Below, piece by piece: positions 54,896-63,993 of a stretch of 64,000 nt of DNA. The stretch's first letter is position 1. Each line of letters begins with the position of its first letter. The stretch is taken from the NCBI RefSeq assembly GCF_000729995.1, contig NZ_JNFG01000040.1:1-64000 (forward strand), given 5' to 3'. The stretch is from Caballeronia sordidicola. GTDB taxonomy: Bacteria > Pseudomonadota > Gammaproteobacteria > Burkholderiales > Burkholderiaceae. The notes under the pieces are model-generated. The model saw only the letters and a list, made by a program, of their open reading frames with translations, did no database searches and was not told where the DNA came from. Both the position numbers and the translations under genes were made by a program.

Positions 54896-55792
54896 TCAGA
54901 CCTTTTCAACCGAGGCCTGATAGATCTCATTGACAGCCGTTGCCAGCGTTGCGTCGAACTCGCTGTCGCTCATCGGCTTCTTGAGCTCGTTGATCAGCGC
55001 ACGGGAAAAGCTGGCGATCATGCCGTGATTCTTCGCGAGACGCGTGCACGCGTCGGTCCGAGAGTAGCCGCCCGAGAGCGCCACCACGCGTACGACAGCC
55101 GGGTGCTCGATCAACGGACGATATAAATCCGCCACGTCCGGGATGGTCAGCTTGATCATGACCTTGCTACCATCGGGCAAAGCATCAAGGCCCTTGAGCA
55201 GCTCAGCCAGCAGGATGGTTTCCGCTGCCGCTTTGTCCGGGCTGTTGATCGACACCTCGGGTTCCAGGATCGGCACAAGACCGTGCGCCTGGATTTGCGC
55301 CGCGACTTCGTACTGTTGCTTGACAATGGCCGCAATCCCTTCCTGCGACGCATGGTCGATAACCGAGCGCATTTTCGTACCGAACACGCCCAGCTTGACC
55401 GCCCGCTCGAGCAGCGCGTCCAGCCCGGGAATCGGTTTCATCAGACGCACGCCGTTCGCTTCGGCCTCGAGCCCCTTGTCCACTTTCAGGAAAGGAACCA
55501 CGCCACGGTCTTCCCACAGGAAGGCCGGCACGGACTTTCCTTCTGCCTGTCCGTCCATGGTGGCTTCGAAGAGAATGGCGCCGACAACCTTCTCACCGGT
55601 GAAAGCGGGTGCGGTCATGATGCGTACCCGCATCTCGTGCATCAGCTTGAACATCTCGGCGTCGCCGTTGTAGTCGCTCTCCGGAATTCCATACGCCTTC
55701 AGGGCGCCGGGGGTGGATCCGCCACTCTGGTCGAGGGCCGCGATAAACCCCGGTTTGTTGCTCATTTGCGCCAGCATCTTGTCATTAGCCAC
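54896..55792 (-). CDS. fda: Class I fructose-bisphosphate aldolase
   Basis: A 298-residue Schiff-base aldolase. It begins MANDKMLAQMSNKPGFIAALDQSGGSTPGAL, a typical start of class I glycolytic-type aldolases; the Schiff-base lysine is probably K214 in VMIKLTIPD, and ALSGGYSR forms the phosphate site. It cleaves fructose 1,6-bisphosphate to dihydroxyacetone phosphate and glyceraldehyde 3-phosphate. The start is GTG 55792 with GGGAG upstream. Many Burkholderiaceae also have a class II enzyme. Confidence 0.93.
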   Translation of the reverse strand: MANDKMLAQMSNKPGFIAALDQSGGSTPGALKAYGIPESDYNGDAEMFKLMHEMRVRIMTAPAFTGEKVVGAILFEATMDGQAEGKSVPAFLWEDRGVVPFLKVDKGLEAEANGVRLMKPIPGLDALLERAVKLGVFGTKMRSVIDHASQEGIAAIVKQQYEVAAQIQAHGLVPILEPEVSINSPDKAAAETILLAELLKGLDALPDGSKVMIKLTIPDVADLYRPLIEHPAVVRVVALSGGYSRTDACTRLAKNHGMIASFSRALINELKKPMSDSEFDATLATAVNEIYQASVEKV

Positions 55793-56539
55793 GTACGTTT
55801 CTCCCTCTCAACTATTAGAAACTGTCAAACACCCTGACCAGGTTTGCCTGTCAGAACCGGTGCTTTCAATTCAATAAGTGTACTGGATTGGCGGAGGAGG
55901 TTCGACAACAAACAAACTGCGATCGATTGCTGCCGCTCTCAATGCCGCAAGTTTTTTGCGATTTGCGCTTTCATGGCGATTTGCAAAAACGAACCCTCAT
56001 TGTCCAGCCCGCACGCCGGGCTGGACCGCGGGCGGGTCGCAAGACGGTCCTCGAGCCGCAAGAACGATGCCTTGATAAAAAGCGACTGAAAACCAAAGGC
56101 TTGGTCCGCAAGAGCCAAAGCGCACCAGAATTCGCGCTCAAGCATCCGCGAAAAAATATTGAAATAAAAATCAAAAAATGCCGGCGAGACGCGAGAGAAC
56201 AAGGGCCTTGTCCGAGTCTCACGGATATTTCTGCGGGACTCCGTCACCTCACTGACAGATAGGGTCGTCGGCCACCGGCGACCTCGAACGGCCTCGACAC
56301 ACGCGTGGAAATCTTTTTAAAGATTTGGGAAGAACCTGCGGGAGGCGCGTGTTGCTCGCCGTTTCACGCTTGGCGGAAGTGCGCAACTATGACTGCGCGA
56401 ATAGACGATGCACAGCCCGGTCACCGCGCGGCTGCCGCATCGCATCGCATAACGCTCCCCTGAGGCTCTCCTGAGGCTTGCCTTCAGTGGGCGATTTTCA
56501 TCCAGGCTCAACAGCAAACCTGACGTACGGAGCATTTTA
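55793..56539. other. Long intergenic region with strong hairpins before fliD
   Basis: No gene is supported in these 747 bp. It contains a perfect 10-bp hairpin GTCCAGCCCG-CACGC-CGGGCTGGAC at 56002-56026, an imperfect GGTCG/CGACC stem near 56264-56285 and a palindrome AAATCTTT-TT-AAAGATTT at 56309-56326. The promoters of aldolase and fliD should be here; I cannot identify a clean flagellar sigma-28 or sigma-54 promoter. Confidence 0.55.
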
Positions 56540-58144
56540 ATGTCGACGATTTCCAGCGCGTCCAGCGCTTCAAGCGTGCCCGCCCCGGCCCCTGCGATCT
56601 CAGCCCCCGCGACCTCGGCCAACGCCATCTCGAGCGCGGCCGACACCACGGCTGCCGCCGCCTCGGCCAGGGCGTCCGCCGCGCAGTCCGTCATCAGCGG
56701 CTCGACGGGCAATGCGTCACTGGATGTGTCGTCGCTGGTCACGAGCCTTGTCAACGCGAAGGTGGCGGGCCAGACCGGCTCGCTGATCGCGCAGCAGAGA
56801 AATGACAGCACCAAGCTCTCGGCAATCGGCGCCTTGCAGGCCGGGTTGTCGGCGTTGCAGGCGGGCATTGCGCCGCTCGCGAACGGTACCGCTCTTGGGC
56901 AGTTCACCTTGACGGCCGACGGCACGGGGCTGACGGCAAGCGGCAGCACCGGTGCGGCGACGGGCAGCTATTCGGTCGCGGTGACGCAGATTGCCAGCGC
57001 GCAGACGTTGTCGTCGGCAGCGTTCGGCGCAACAACCGCTCTGGGCACCGGCACGATGAACGTCTCAGTCGGAGACAAGTCGGCGAGCGTCGACATCACG
57101 TCGGCGAACAACACCGTGAGCGGCATTGCAAGCGCGATCAACGGGTCGTCGAGCAATCCCGGCGTCACGGCAACTGTCGTGACGGGCACCGACGGCGCGC
57201 ACTTGATCTTGCGTTCATCGGCCACGGGCGCATCGAACACGATTGGTGTTTCAGTAGGCACGGTGACCGACGATGCGGGCCTGTCCAGTCTCGGCGTATC
57301 GTCCACGGCCGGCGCCAGCGGCGCGGACCCGTCGACCATTGCATCGGTGTCCGCCACGAGCCCGTGGACGCAGACCGAATCGGCTAAAGACGCCATGTTC
57401 ACCATCGACGGGACAGCCGGCACGAGTGCAAGCAACACGGTGACCAACGCGATCCAGGGGGTCACGCTGAACCTCACCGCGGCGGCCATTGGCGCGCCTG
57501 CCGGCACGCCGCAGACGCTGACCGTGGCACAGGACACCACATCGGCAGCGACCGCCATCAACAACTTCGTCAACCTCTATAACACCCTGGTCACGACCTA
57601 TAGCCAGGTTGCCGGTTTCGACAGTTCGAAAGCCAAGGGTGCGCAAGGCGGCCCGCTGCTTGGCAACGCGATGTTCAACACGATCAAGAGCACGCTCGCG
57701 GGCATTGTCAGCGGCGGCGTCAAGAACGGCAGTTCCAATATTTCGCTCGGCGCTATTGGCATTACGCTGAACAAGGACGCGACCCTCACAGCGGACAGCA
57801 CGAAGATTACAAGCGAGCTGACAAGCAATCCGGCGGGGGTGGCGACCCTGTTCAATTCGACGACCGGCGTGGCCGCGAAGATGACCAAGAGCCTGAACGG
57901 ATTCTTGGGCGAGCGCGGCCTGATCGCGAATAACCAGGACCCGCTCAACGCGGACCTCAAGGGCATCAGCACGCAGCAAGACACCCTGGCGAGCTACTCG
58001 GCGCAGCTCACGCATCAATACCAGGCGCAGTTCACGGCGCTCAACACGGTCATGGCGACGATGAACAAGAATTCGCAGTACCTGACGCAACTGTTCGGCG
58101 GCGCCAACAGTGCCGGTGCGCTGGCGAAAGGCAAGGGCGGTTGA
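56540..58144 (+). CDS. fliD: Flagellar cap protein FliD
   Basis: A 534-residue hook-associated protein 2. After an unusually long alanine/serine-rich N-terminus (about 1-55) comes the FliD_N domain (LDVSSLVTSLVNAKVAGQTGSLI) and the C-terminal FliD_C domain with a coiled-coil end (LNTVMATMNKNSQYLTQLFGG). FliD caps the growing filament and folds incoming flagellin. GGAG precedes ATG 56540 by nine bases. There is no fliC, fliS or flagellar gene nearby, so this copy is separated from the main flagellar locus. Confidence 0.9.
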   Translation: MSTISSASSASSVPAPAPAISAPATSANAISSAADTTAAAASARASAAQSVISGSTGNASLDVSSLVTSLVNAKVAGQTGSLIAQQRNDSTKLSAIGALQAGLSALQAGIAPLANGTALGQFTLTADGTGLTASGSTGAATGSYSVAVTQIASAQTLSSAAFGATTALGTGTMNVSVGDKSASVDITSANNTVSGIASAINGSSSNPGVTATVVTGTDGAHLILRSSATGASNTIGVSVGTVTDDAGLSSLGVSSTAGASGADPSTIASVSATSPWTQTESAKDAMFTIDGTAGTSASNTVTNAIQGVTLNLTAAAIGAPAGTPQTLTVAQDTTSAATAINNFVNLYNTLVTTYSQVAGFDSSKAKGAQGGPLLGNAMFNTIKSTLAGIVSGGVKNGSSNISLGAIGITLNKDATLTADSTKITSELTSNPAGVATLFNSTTGVAAKMTKSLNGFLGERGLIANNQDPLNADLKGISTQQDTLASYSAQLTHQYQAQFTALNTVMATMNKNSQYLTQLFGGANSAGALAKGKGG

Positions 58145-58602
58145 TTAACAACGCAGTGATGGGGCAGCGATAAGTCGAGATCCAACAGTGACACAACACA
58201 AACCGAGGCTTGCGAAGCGCCTGCATCGTCCGGTCTTCGCACGCGCGAGCGCCGGTAGTGCCGACAGCGACTGGCTGGAGCACGCATGGCCGAACGCGGC
58301 GGGCAACATCAACAACAATGGTAGCGGCGTGTACACCGGCAGCACGAACGCTTTTGGTGCAGGCAATGTTGGAGAAAGCGCATTGGGACGTAGCGCTCGA
58401 AGCGCCGGTTTGCATCCTTAAGAAAATTAAGCGGGGACCGCGAGAATTGCGCTAACAAAAAAAACACAGCCCGCACGCCTCGCGCTTATTTACCGACCAT
58501 TGGCGACAGGATTCGCAGGCTTCGTCGCAAGCGACTCGAAAAGAACGAAGCTGCCGCACAGACTCCTTGCATTGCGTTCACGCGTCTTGCAGGGAGTCCC
58601 GC
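58145..58602. other. Intergenic region after fliD
   Basis: A plus-strand frame at 58188-58421 (77 codons, GTG start, glycine/asparagine-rich middle GNINNNGSGVYTGS) is the only candidate but lacks a ribosome site, so I do not call it. Nothing else is recognised. A short A-run lies near 58456. Confidence 0.4.
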
Positions 58603-59124
58603 ATGCGCACCGTCATAGCCGTCCATATTGCCGCGGCCGTCCTGTCTCTCGTGGTCGGAGCATCAATACTCCTGTTGAGAAAGGGCACTACGCGCCACAG
58701 GTTGACGGGCCGCGTATGGGTGGCGGCCATGTTCGTCACTGTGCTGAGTTCGTTTGACATACGGGAGTTGAACCACGGTCAGCTTTCATGGGTTCACAGC
58801 CTCGCGGTGCTGACCGCGCTTAGCCTCGTGCGTGCAATCTGGGCTATTCGGCATGGTAACGTCAGAGGACATGTAGCAGCCATGCGCGGATCGTTCATCG
58901 GGCTTGTGGTCGCGGGTATGGCTGCGGTCGTGACGCCGCATCGTGTGCTGAACGTCATGCTCGGAGGGTGGTCCGCGCGCATGTCTTTGGCAGCAGCGGC
59001 CCACGTTTTGCCCATCCCTTTGGCAATCGCAGATGCATCTCGCCGGGTCAGTCTCTTTACGGACGGTCGCGACGAAGCCGCATTGAAACCTGCATCCTGT
59101 CGGCCGGGTGAACCGTCACCGTGA
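58603..59124 (+). CDS. DUF2306-type membrane protein
   Basis: About 173 residues from ATG 58603 with AGGGAG upstream. Four to five membrane helices; the conserved KGTTRHRLTGRVWVAAM segment is typical of DUF2306, a family of unknown function. Its 3' end overlaps the 3' end of the convergent GntR gene by 68 bp. Confidence 0.8.
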   Translation: MRTVIAVHIAAAVLSLVVGASILLLRKGTTRHRLTGRVWVAAMFVTVLSSFDIRELNHGQLSWVHSLAVLTALSLVRAIWAIRHGNVRGHVAAMRGSFIGLVVAGMAAVVTPHRVLNVMLGGWSARMSLAAAAHVLPIPLAIADASRRVSLFTDGRDEAALKPASCRPGEPSP

Positions 59125-59788
59125 TTTCGAAAGCTTCGTTCGCGTTGTCGAGGTATCGACGAATAATTTTCAATGCCGGCATGCCTTCCTCCGCGTTCAG
59201 GCTCACCGCCAGCTCGGCGGTGAGTGAGATCGCGCGAACGGTCTGCTCGACTTCCGCCACCCGTTTGCCGAACTTCGATTCAATGAGCGAGCTGACGAGC
59301 TTCGTCGGCGACTCCTTTAACAGCGCCGGAATATCCGCGTAGGCGGGGTCCACATACGCGTCTGTCCATCCGATTGGCAATGCGTCGCCTTTGCGGTCCA
59401 GCCGCAGTATCTGCATGCGCAGCCACTTGCTTCCCGGCGTGCATCCGAGTTCGCGCGCGAGCGCACGGTCAGCAACGATTTCGTCGACCGCCTTGATCAC
59501 GCGCTCCTGATCTTCAGCAAGTTGAACAAGGCCGTCAAGCGAGGCGACCGACTGGCTGTAAGCACCCGACGGGGAACTCGATTCGACCCGAGTGCCTACA
59601 CGCTTTCGCCGCGATACCAACCCCATTCCCTGCAATTCCTGCAGCGCGAGCCGCACGGTGGGACGACTTGTTCCGTAGTGCTGACAGAGTTCCATCTCGG
59701 TCGGCAACAACGCGCCAACCGCATACCGTCCTGAGCCGATAGCCTCGGCAAGATCCTGTGCGACCCGGGAATAAAGAGGACTTGCCAT
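59057..59788 (-). CDS. GntR/UTRA-family regulator (first copy)
   Basis: About 243 residues from ATG 59788 (longer frames start in an unlikely region, and no clear ribosome site is seen). The winged helix is LLPTEMELCQHYGTSRPTVRLALQELQGMGLVSRRKRVGTRVES; the UTRA ligand domain follows. It closely parallels the second GntR protein encoded at 61644-62369, so the two arose by duplication. It may control the chemoreceptor or transporter genes nearby. Confidence 0.87.
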   Translation of the reverse strand: MASPLYSRVAQDLAEAIGSGRYAVGALLPTEMELCQHYGTSRPTVRLALQELQGMGLVSRRKRVGTRVESSSPSGAYSQSVASLDGLVQLAEDQERVIKAVDEIVADRALARELGCTPGSKWLRMQILRLDRKGDALPIGWTDAYVDPAYADIPALLKESPTKLVSSLIESKFGKRVAEVEQTVRAISLTAELAVSLNAEEGMPALKIIRRYLDNANEAFEITVTVHPADRMQVSMRLRRDRP

Positions 59789-59964
59789 GTGCGTGATCGA
59801 AACTAAGAGCTCGAAAGAAGCAGAAATAGTAGCAGAGCCATTATTCGGGACGGACCAGGCGACAGGCCTGCTTACATTGACGCTGCAGGGATTCGCCGTG
59901 CCAAAAAGATTCACCGGGTTTCATCGAATAAGGGTTTATACCTATGCGTTATGAGCGACTGCGA

Positions 59965-59998
59965 CCGATATCAATATGTAATCACATATTGATATCGG
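59965..59998. promoter_or_regulatory. 34-bp perfect palindrome between GntR and chemoreceptor genes
   Basis: CCGATATCAATATGT (59965-59979) is exactly mirrored at 59984-59998 around the four bases AATC. It lies 82 bp before the chemoreceptor ATG and 177 bp upstream of the GntR gene. It could be a regulator operator for the divergent pair; as RNA it would form a very stable hairpin, but no T-run follows. Confidence 0.65.
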
Positions 59999-60079
59999 CG
60001 TCGTGAGTTGGCGTCGTCAAGCGGTCGGTCGCATCGCCTGTCCCTCTTGCGCACTCCAATCCTGAATAGGTCAACGTTC

Positions 60080-61621
60080 ATGTTCTCGAATTTTTCGATC
60101 AAAGCGCGCATCGCCCTCGCGTTCGGCTTGCTCGTTGCGCTTCTGCTTGTTGTGGCGGCCTTCGGCCAGTACGGGACAAAAGCGGGCAAGGACGCGCTGC
60201 ACGACACTTATGCCGTCCAACTGTCTTCGGCGATCGCCATTGGCGACATGAAATACAACCTGGCGATTGCGCGGGTTTCAATGGACCGCGCGCTGCTTCA
60301 TCCGCAAGCTCCGGATGTGCAGGCGTTAGTGACGAAGGCGCGCAGTTACATCGACCCGGCGCGCACGGCTTACGCGCGTTATCTCGCGTTACCCAAGAGC
60401 GCCGGCGAGCAGCGTCTGGCGGACAACGTATCCGCGACCTTCGATAGTCTCGTCGCGGGCGCCATAGAGCCGACGTTGCAGGCACTGCAAACGGGGGACG
60501 CAGCCACCGCAGACCACATCACGATGACCGACATGCCCGTGCTGTCGCTTGCGCTGACCAGGAGCACGAACGAGCTCAACGACTACCTGATGCAACACGG
60601 GGCAAGCAACTACGAGCAGTTCCAGTCGACGCTGCGCGCCGTCAGCCTCGCTTCCGGCATCCTGCTCTTCCTCGCGGTTGCGGTCGCATTGGCGAGTGCC
60701 GTCGGCCTGCACCGGGCTATCTCGCGCCCGCTTGCTAAAGCGCTCGATGCATGCTCGGCCATGGCGCGGGGCGACCTGTCACAGCGTATTGAAGCGCATG
60801 GCCGCGATGAGATGAGCGCGTTGATGCGCGGGCTCGCCACGATGCAAAGCGGTCTGGGTGAAACCGTGTCGACGGTCCGCTCAAGCAGCGAGTCCATGGC
60901 GACAGCAACGCATCAAATTGCATCGGGCAATGCAGACCTGTCGCGCAGAACGGAATCGCAGGCTGCCGCGCTGGAGGAAACGGCAGCCAGCATGGAAGAG
61001 CTGACGGCGACTGTCAGGCAGAACAATGAAAGCGCCAACACCGCGAGCAACCTGGCAAGCGAGGCGGCGAAGGTCGCGGAAACCGGCGGCGCGATGATGA
61101 GCCGCGTTGTCGACACCATGTCGGGGATCAATGCTCAGTCTGCGAAAATTGCCACCATCATTGGCACCATTGAAGGCATTGCTTTCCAGACCAACATCCT
61201 TGCGTTGAACGCTGCCGTTGAAGCCGCGCGCGCGGGGGAACAAGGCCGGGGTTTCGCGGTAGTCGCAACCGAGGTTCGAACGCTCGCGCAGCGCTCGGCG
61301 AGCGCAGCGAAAGAGATCAAGGCGCTCATCGACAGCGCTGCAGTGAGCGTTGCCGAAGGTACTGGCCTGGTCGGCTCCGCGGGCACGACCATGAACGAAA
61401 TCGTTCGCTCGATTCAGAGGGTGAACGACATCATGAGTGAGGTGGCCGCCGCATCGAAGGAACAAAGCGACGGCATTGCACAGGTCAATCGCGCGGTATC
61501 GCAAATGGACGAGGTCACGCAGCAAAACGCCGCGTTGGTTGAAGAGACGACGGCAGCGGCCGTGTCGCTGGCTGAGCAGGCGCAGATTCTTCGCGAAGCC
61601 GCTGTCCGCTTTCGTATCTGA
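60080..61621 (+). CDS. Methyl-accepting chemotaxis protein
   Basis: A 513-residue receptor from ATG 60080. Helix 1 (about 10-30) and helix 2 (about 190-212) enclose a periplasmic four-helix-bundle ligand domain, followed by HAMP and the signalling domain with tip FQTNILALNAAVEAARAGEQGRGFAVVA. The C-terminus lacks a CheR-tethering NWETF-type pentapeptide. Surrounded by two GntR regulators and a dicarboxylate transporter gene, so it may sense the same organic acid. Confidence 0.92.
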   Translation: MFSNFSIKARIALAFGLLVALLLVVAAFGQYGTKAGKDALHDTYAVQLSSAIAIGDMKYNLAIARVSMDRALLHPQAPDVQALVTKARSYIDPARTAYARYLALPKSAGEQRLADNVSATFDSLVAGAIEPTLQALQTGDAATADHITMTDMPVLSLALTRSTNELNDYLMQHGASNYEQFQSTLRAVSLASGILLFLAVAVALASAVGLHRAISRPLAKALDACSAMARGDLSQRIEAHGRDEMSALMRGLATMQSGLGETVSTVRSSSESMATATHQIASGNADLSRRTESQAAALEETAASMEELTATVRQNNESANTASNLASEAAKVAETGGAMMSRVVDTMSGINAQSAKIATIIGTIEGIAFQTNILALNAAVEAARAGEQGRGFAVVATEVRTLAQRSASAAKEIKALIDSAAVSVAEGTGLVGSAGTTMNEIVRSIQRVNDIMSEVAAASKEQSDGIAQVNRAVSQMDEVTQQNAALVEETTAAAVSLAEQAQILREAAVRFRI

Positions 61622-61643
61622 TCTTTAGCGGGCATCGCGGCAC

Positions 61644-62369
61644 TCAATCGTGCCGTCGAAGCTGCAATGAGTAAGTGAAACGGTCGGCGGGAAAAACGCT
61701 GACCGTCGCTTCGAAGACAATGCCGTTTTCATCGACGTAGTGCCGCGTAATCTCGAGTGCGTGTCCGTCCGGTTCGGTCACAAGCTGCTTCGCGATGCGA
61801 GCGGGTACGCCTATCGCGCGGATTTCCTGTCGCACTTCTTTCACCACGCGGCCGAATCGCTGCTCGACCATCTCGCAGATCAGGCCTGTGCTTTTGCGCA
61901 GCTCCCTCTTGATACCCGCGCCTAACGTGGGCTCGAGGTACACGTCTGTCCAGCAGATCGGCGTGTCGGGCTTGGCGGGATCCACCCGTAGCATTTCGGT
62001 CCTGAGCCAGCGCGAGCCGGTCGCCACGCCCAACTGCGCGGCGAGCGACGGGCTCGCCGACACTTCCGTGACCGACTGCACATGACGCTCGGTGACGACC
62101 GCGAACTGAATCAGGTCTTCGACGCTGGAGAGCGACTGGTCGAATGCCACGCGAGGTTTGGTCGCTTCGACGCGTATGCCGGCCCGCTTGCGCCGCGATA
62201 TCAGGCCAAGTTCCTGCACCCGCTCCAACGCTGAACGCACCGTCGCACGGCTGACGCCGTACTGGGCCGACAGGTCCAGCTCGGTAGGCAACGCGGAGCC
62301 GAGTTCGAACGTGCCGTCGCCGATAGCCTGGATGAGCTGCTCTGCCAATTCGGCGTACCGGGGTTTCAT
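61644..62369 (-). CDS. GntR/UTRA-family regulator (second copy)
   Basis: About 241 residues from ATG 62369, nine bases after AAAAGGA (the TTG three codons earlier is too close to it). Winged helix LPTELDLSAQYGVSRATVRSALERVQELGLISRRKRAGIRVE and a UTRA domain. Strongly similar to the GntR protein of 59057-59788. Divergent from the dicarboxylate symporter gene, its probable target. Its 3' end lies 22 bp from the chemoreceptor gene end. Confidence 0.9.
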   Translation of the reverse strand: MKPRYAELAEQLIQAIGDGTFELGSALPTELDLSAQYGVSRATVRSALERVQELGLISRRKRAGIRVEATKPRVAFDQSLSSVEDLIQFAVVTERHVQSVTEVSASPSLAAQLGVATGSRWLRTEMLRVDPAKPDTPICWTDVYLEPTLGAGIKRELRKSTGLICEMVEQRFGRVVKEVRQEIRAIGVPARIAKQLVTEPDGHALEITRHYVDENGIVFEATVSVFPADRFTYSLQLRRHD

Positions 62370-62563
62370 CTGGTTCAATCCTTTTCTGGTTTTAAAGCCG
62401 CTTTTTGACGCCGCCTCTTAAAGCCGCTGCAATGCTGCGGCGCGCTAATGCTAGCTTGCAGCACGCGCATTGCCAAGCGCGCGGGCCGCTTGACGTCGCG
62501 CCGTCATCCGCCAAGGGCTTCATCAAGGTAAACCCGAGATTGACCCATTGCGCCAATCACTAA

Positions 62564-62598
62564 TATAGTCCGGACATATAAAATAAGTACGGACATAT
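62564..62598. promoter_or_regulatory. Candidate GntR operator overlapping the symporter promoter
   Basis: TATAGTCCGGACATATA (62564-62580) is a near-perfect palindrome around CCGG with one mismatched pair. CGGACATAT is repeated at 62590-62598, 19 bp from its first occurrence at 62571. A -35-like TTGACC is at 62540-62545 and TATAGT at 62564-62569 (18 bp spacing) would be the -10, so a bound repressor would block the promoter. Confidence 0.55.
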
Positions 62599-62646
62599 TG
62601 AGCGAACCAGTCCATGTCTGGGCAGTCGCTGAAACTGGAGAAAAGC

Positions 62647-63993
62647 ATGGCTGTTCATACGGAGACCGCACCTCGCCACGGCCCAGACGCGGAGCCTGCA
62701 ACGGCGCGCAGGAAGACGCCGTTCTACGGCCGGCTTGGCGTGCAGATTGTGGTCGGGATCGTGCTTGGCATCACGCTTGGCTTCGTCGCCCCGAAGCTCG
62801 CGGTGGATATGAAGGTATTGGGCGATATCTTCCTGCGGCTCATCAAGATGATCGTCGCGCCGCTCGTTTTCCTGAACGTGGTGCTGGGCATTGTTGCCGC
62901 GGGCGATCTTAAGAACGTCGGCCGTATCGGGTTGCGTGCGCTGATCTACTTCGAGGTTGTGTCGACCGTCGCGCTTGCGCTGAGCATGGTGATCGCCAAC
63001 CTGTCCGGCGTAGGGATGGGCATGCATCTCACGCAGAGCCCCGAAGCAGCGGCTGCCGCTCACGCGCAATACGGCAAGGCCGGAGCCGTCTCGGTCCAAC
63101 AGTTCCTGCTTACTTTGTTTCCGGACAATTTCGTCGGGGCTTTCGCGAACGGCTCCCTGCTGCAGGTGCTCGTGATTTCGATCGGCTTTGGCGCAGCGGT
63201 CCTGATGTTGAACCAGGACCAGCGCGGCAGCGTCGAGCATGCGTTGTCGCGGATGTCCGACTGCTTCTTCAAGTTCGTCGACGTCATCATGAAATTTGCG
63301 CCGCTGGGCGCCTTCGGTTCGATTGCTTTTGCGATTGGAAGCAGTGGCATGAATGCCGTCATTTCCCTCGGCTACCTGCTCATCGTGATGTATCTGTCGC
63401 TCGCGTTCTTCGTGGTTGTCGTGCTCGGCATCGTGCTGCGCCTATACGGCTTCAACGTGTTCCGCTTCCTGCGCTACTTCAAGGACGAAATCTTCCTGCT
63501 GTTCGCCACCGCTTCGTCTGAAAGCGCATTGCCCCGGCTGTTCGAAAAGCTCGAACGGCTTGGATGTTCGCGTCAAGCCACGGGTCTGGTTCTTCCCACC
63601 GGCTATGCGTTCAATCTCGACGGCACCGCGGTCTACATGTCGCTCTGCGTGATGTTTATCGCTAATGCATACGGCGTGCCGCTCGACTTGCATCAGCAGC
63701 TTGGCCTGCTTGTCATCATGCTGATTACGTCGAAGGGCGCGGCCACTGTGTCGGGCGGTACGTTCATCGTGTTCGCGGCCACCGTCACGGCATCGGGCAT
63801 GTTGCCCATTGAAGGCTTGCCGATACTTTTCGGCATCAATCGATTCACATCGCAGGCGGTCTCCATCTGCAACGCGATGGGTAACAGCGTGGCAACGCTC
63901 GTGATCGCCAGGTCGACCGGTGAGTTTGATGAGAGTGCCGCACGCAGCGAGTATCAGCGCGTATTCGGCACGGCTCCGGGCAAGGTCATCTGA
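62647..63993 (+). CDS. Dicarboxylate/amino acid:cation symporter (DctA-like)
   Basis: About 448 residues from ATG 62647, six bases after GGAG. It is a DAACS-family transporter with about eight helices and two re-entrant loops: LIKMIVAPLVFLNVVLGI near the N-terminus, then ATASSESALPRLFEKLERLG (serine-rich hairpin) and LPTGYAFNLDGTAVYMSL, the NLDGT cation site typical of DctA. It imports C4-dicarboxylates or related acids with H+ or Na+. Likely controlled by the divergent GntR protein. Confidence 0.93.
   Translation: MAVHTETAPRHGPDAEPATARRKTPFYGRLGVQIVVGIVLGITLGFVAPKLAVDMKVLGDIFLRLIKMIVAPLVFLNVVLGIVAAGDLKNVGRIGLRALIYFEVVSTVALALSMVIANLSGVGMGMHLTQSPEAAAAAHAQYGKAGAVSVQQFLLTLFPDNFVGAFANGSLLQVLVISIGFGAAVLMLNQDQRGSVEHALSRMSDCFFKFVDVIMKFAPLGAFGSIAFAIGSSGMNAVISLGYLLIVMYLSLAFFVVVVLGIVLRLYGFNVFRFLRYFKDEIFLLFATASSESALPRLFEKLERLGCSRQATGLVLPTGYAFNLDGTAVYMSLCVMFIANAYGVPLDLHQQLGLLVIMLITSKGAATVSGGTFIVFAATVTASGMLPIEGLPILFGINRFTSQAVSICNAMGNSVATLVIARSTGEFDESAARSEYQRVFGTAPGKVI

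Noticed and set aside
58188..58421. 77-codon GTG-started frame after fliD
   Set aside because: Low-complexity middle and no ribosome site; insufficient evidence.
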